A stretch of 64,000 nucleotides of DNA, from assembly GCA_031835245.1 (NCBI GenBank), contig JAVKOQ010000054.1:183119-247118 (forward strand). Reading direction: 5' to 3'. Both the position numbers and the translations under genes were made by a program. Positions 63,626 to 64,000 of the stretch are shown piece by piece (within the stretch, counting starts at the first letter, position 1; the number at the start of each line of letters is the position of its first letter). The stretch comes from Balamuthia mandrillaris (lineage: Eukaryota; Discosea; Longamoebia; Balamuthiidae). Below the pieces are notes generated by a model. That model saw only the letters and a program-made list of their open reading frames with translations, had not been told where the DNA came from and did not search any database.

Positions 63626-64000
63626 GGTGCTTCCTTATCAATGGCCTTTGCTCGCACTAGCCCAGAACTGAAAAAGAAAAAGAAGAAGACGTTTCTTCTT
63701 TTACTTTCGGAAAAGAAGAAATGACGAAAAACTTAATTAAGCTATAGCAATAACGCCGGAGAAGGAGAAAACGAAAAGCGGCGCAATGAATTGTTGTCGA
63801 CGTGGAAGATCTCTCCTGGGGATGAGACCAAGAAGAAGGCCTTTTTATGGTAAGTTATCGCCTCCTTTTTGATTTTTGATTGGTGGTTTGAAACTCTGTG
63901 CAACAGATCAAAGCATCGTGAAAACACAGAAATTGAAGCGATGCAAAAATTATTATTTTGGGTTTTATTTCGCGTTTTTCGCTGTTTTCGGTGGTTTTTT
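63626..64000 (-). promoter_or_regulatory. Acyltransferase promoter, inverted copy of the 14.95-kb block
   Basis: Read on the minus strand it holds CACCAATCAAAAATCAAA (63885-63868), a TATA-like CCATAAAAAG (63850-63841) and CACGTCGACAACAATTCATT (from about 63805). This reproduces 14962-15090 almost base for base, except for a short deletion after the TATA-like box. Confidence 0.65.

Overview
The window is nuclear DNA from an intron-rich unicellular eukaryote. Nearly every gene is split by short GT-AG introns whose sense strand is loaded with CT, CTT, TTCTTG or TTTC repeats, and the standard genetic code fits throughout. The gene set points to an amoebozoan-like, free-living protist: a Cbl-type TKB/SH2 protein, a SIN1/RIP3 subunit of TORC2, F-box/ankyrin and F-box/TLDc proteins, a tectonin/VPS62 protein, a granulin-like secreted protein and an NRF-6-like membrane acyltransferase. 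I cannot name the species. Exon boundaries below were joined by hand and checked for reading-frame continuity; no transcript data were available.

Layout. 0-5.4 kb: the 3' part of an unknown protein, a small membrane protein and an F-box protein. 6-10.2 kb: a PIP-kinase-fold protein that has lost its key motifs. 10.4-12.6 kb (-): a secreted serine-beta-lactamase-like hydrolase. 13-14.9 kb: SIN1. 15.3 kb: granulin-like. 16.4 kb: small membrane protein. 17.5-18.5 kb (-): PX-domain protein. 18.6-20.1 kb (-): broken F-box/ankyrin gene. 20.5-25.1 kb: a 15-exon gene with a possible papain-like domain, tectonin repeats and a VPS62 domain. 25.2 kb: HIT hydrolase. 26.5 kb: unknown Lys-rich protein. 27.8 kb: GNAT acetyltransferase. 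28.7-32 kb: two tRNA-Trp genes, a transposase-like relic and a Cys-rich secreted paralogue. 32.3-35.3 kb: Cbl-like TKB protein. 35.7 kb: universal stress protein. 36.7-38.9 kb (-): four-CBS protein. 39.4-43.3 kb: RRP6 exosome nuclease. 43.5-50.2 kb: two more tRNA-Trp genes around a second copy of the secreted gene, which is broken by an intact Ty1/copia element. 50.5 kb: LIM protein. 51.3-53.3 kb (-): intronless ER Hsp70. 53.8-55.9 kb: a divergent pair of unknown genes. 56.2-58.5 kb: amidase. 58.8-60.1 kb: F-box/TLDc protein. 60.1-63.6 kb (-): NRF-6-like acyltransferase.

The genes do not form one pathway. Several belong to phosphoinositide/TOR signalling (PIPK fold, SIN1, PX), tyrosine-phosphate recognition (TKB), ubiquitin targeting (three F-box genes), RNA decay (RRP6) and ER folding (Hsp70). 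Most shared structure lies in the promoters. One recurrent site, CACCAATCANAAATCAAA, sits 17-19 bp before a TATA-like box in three places. A second set combines TGTCGACA/TGTAGACA with TGACGTCA. Two tandem ATTGGACCACG sites upstream of the ER Hsp70 match the animal ER-stress element ERSE-II exactly.

The most notable observations are that ERSE-II pair, two enzyme-fold proteins with missing catalytic residues (PIP kinase and Hsp70), a RING-less Cbl-like TKB protein, the papain-like/tectonin/VPS62 fusion, a very young copia element whose primer-binding site matches the anticodon arm of initiator tRNA-Met, and an intron present in one paralogue but not the other that is bounded by a 10-bp duplication.
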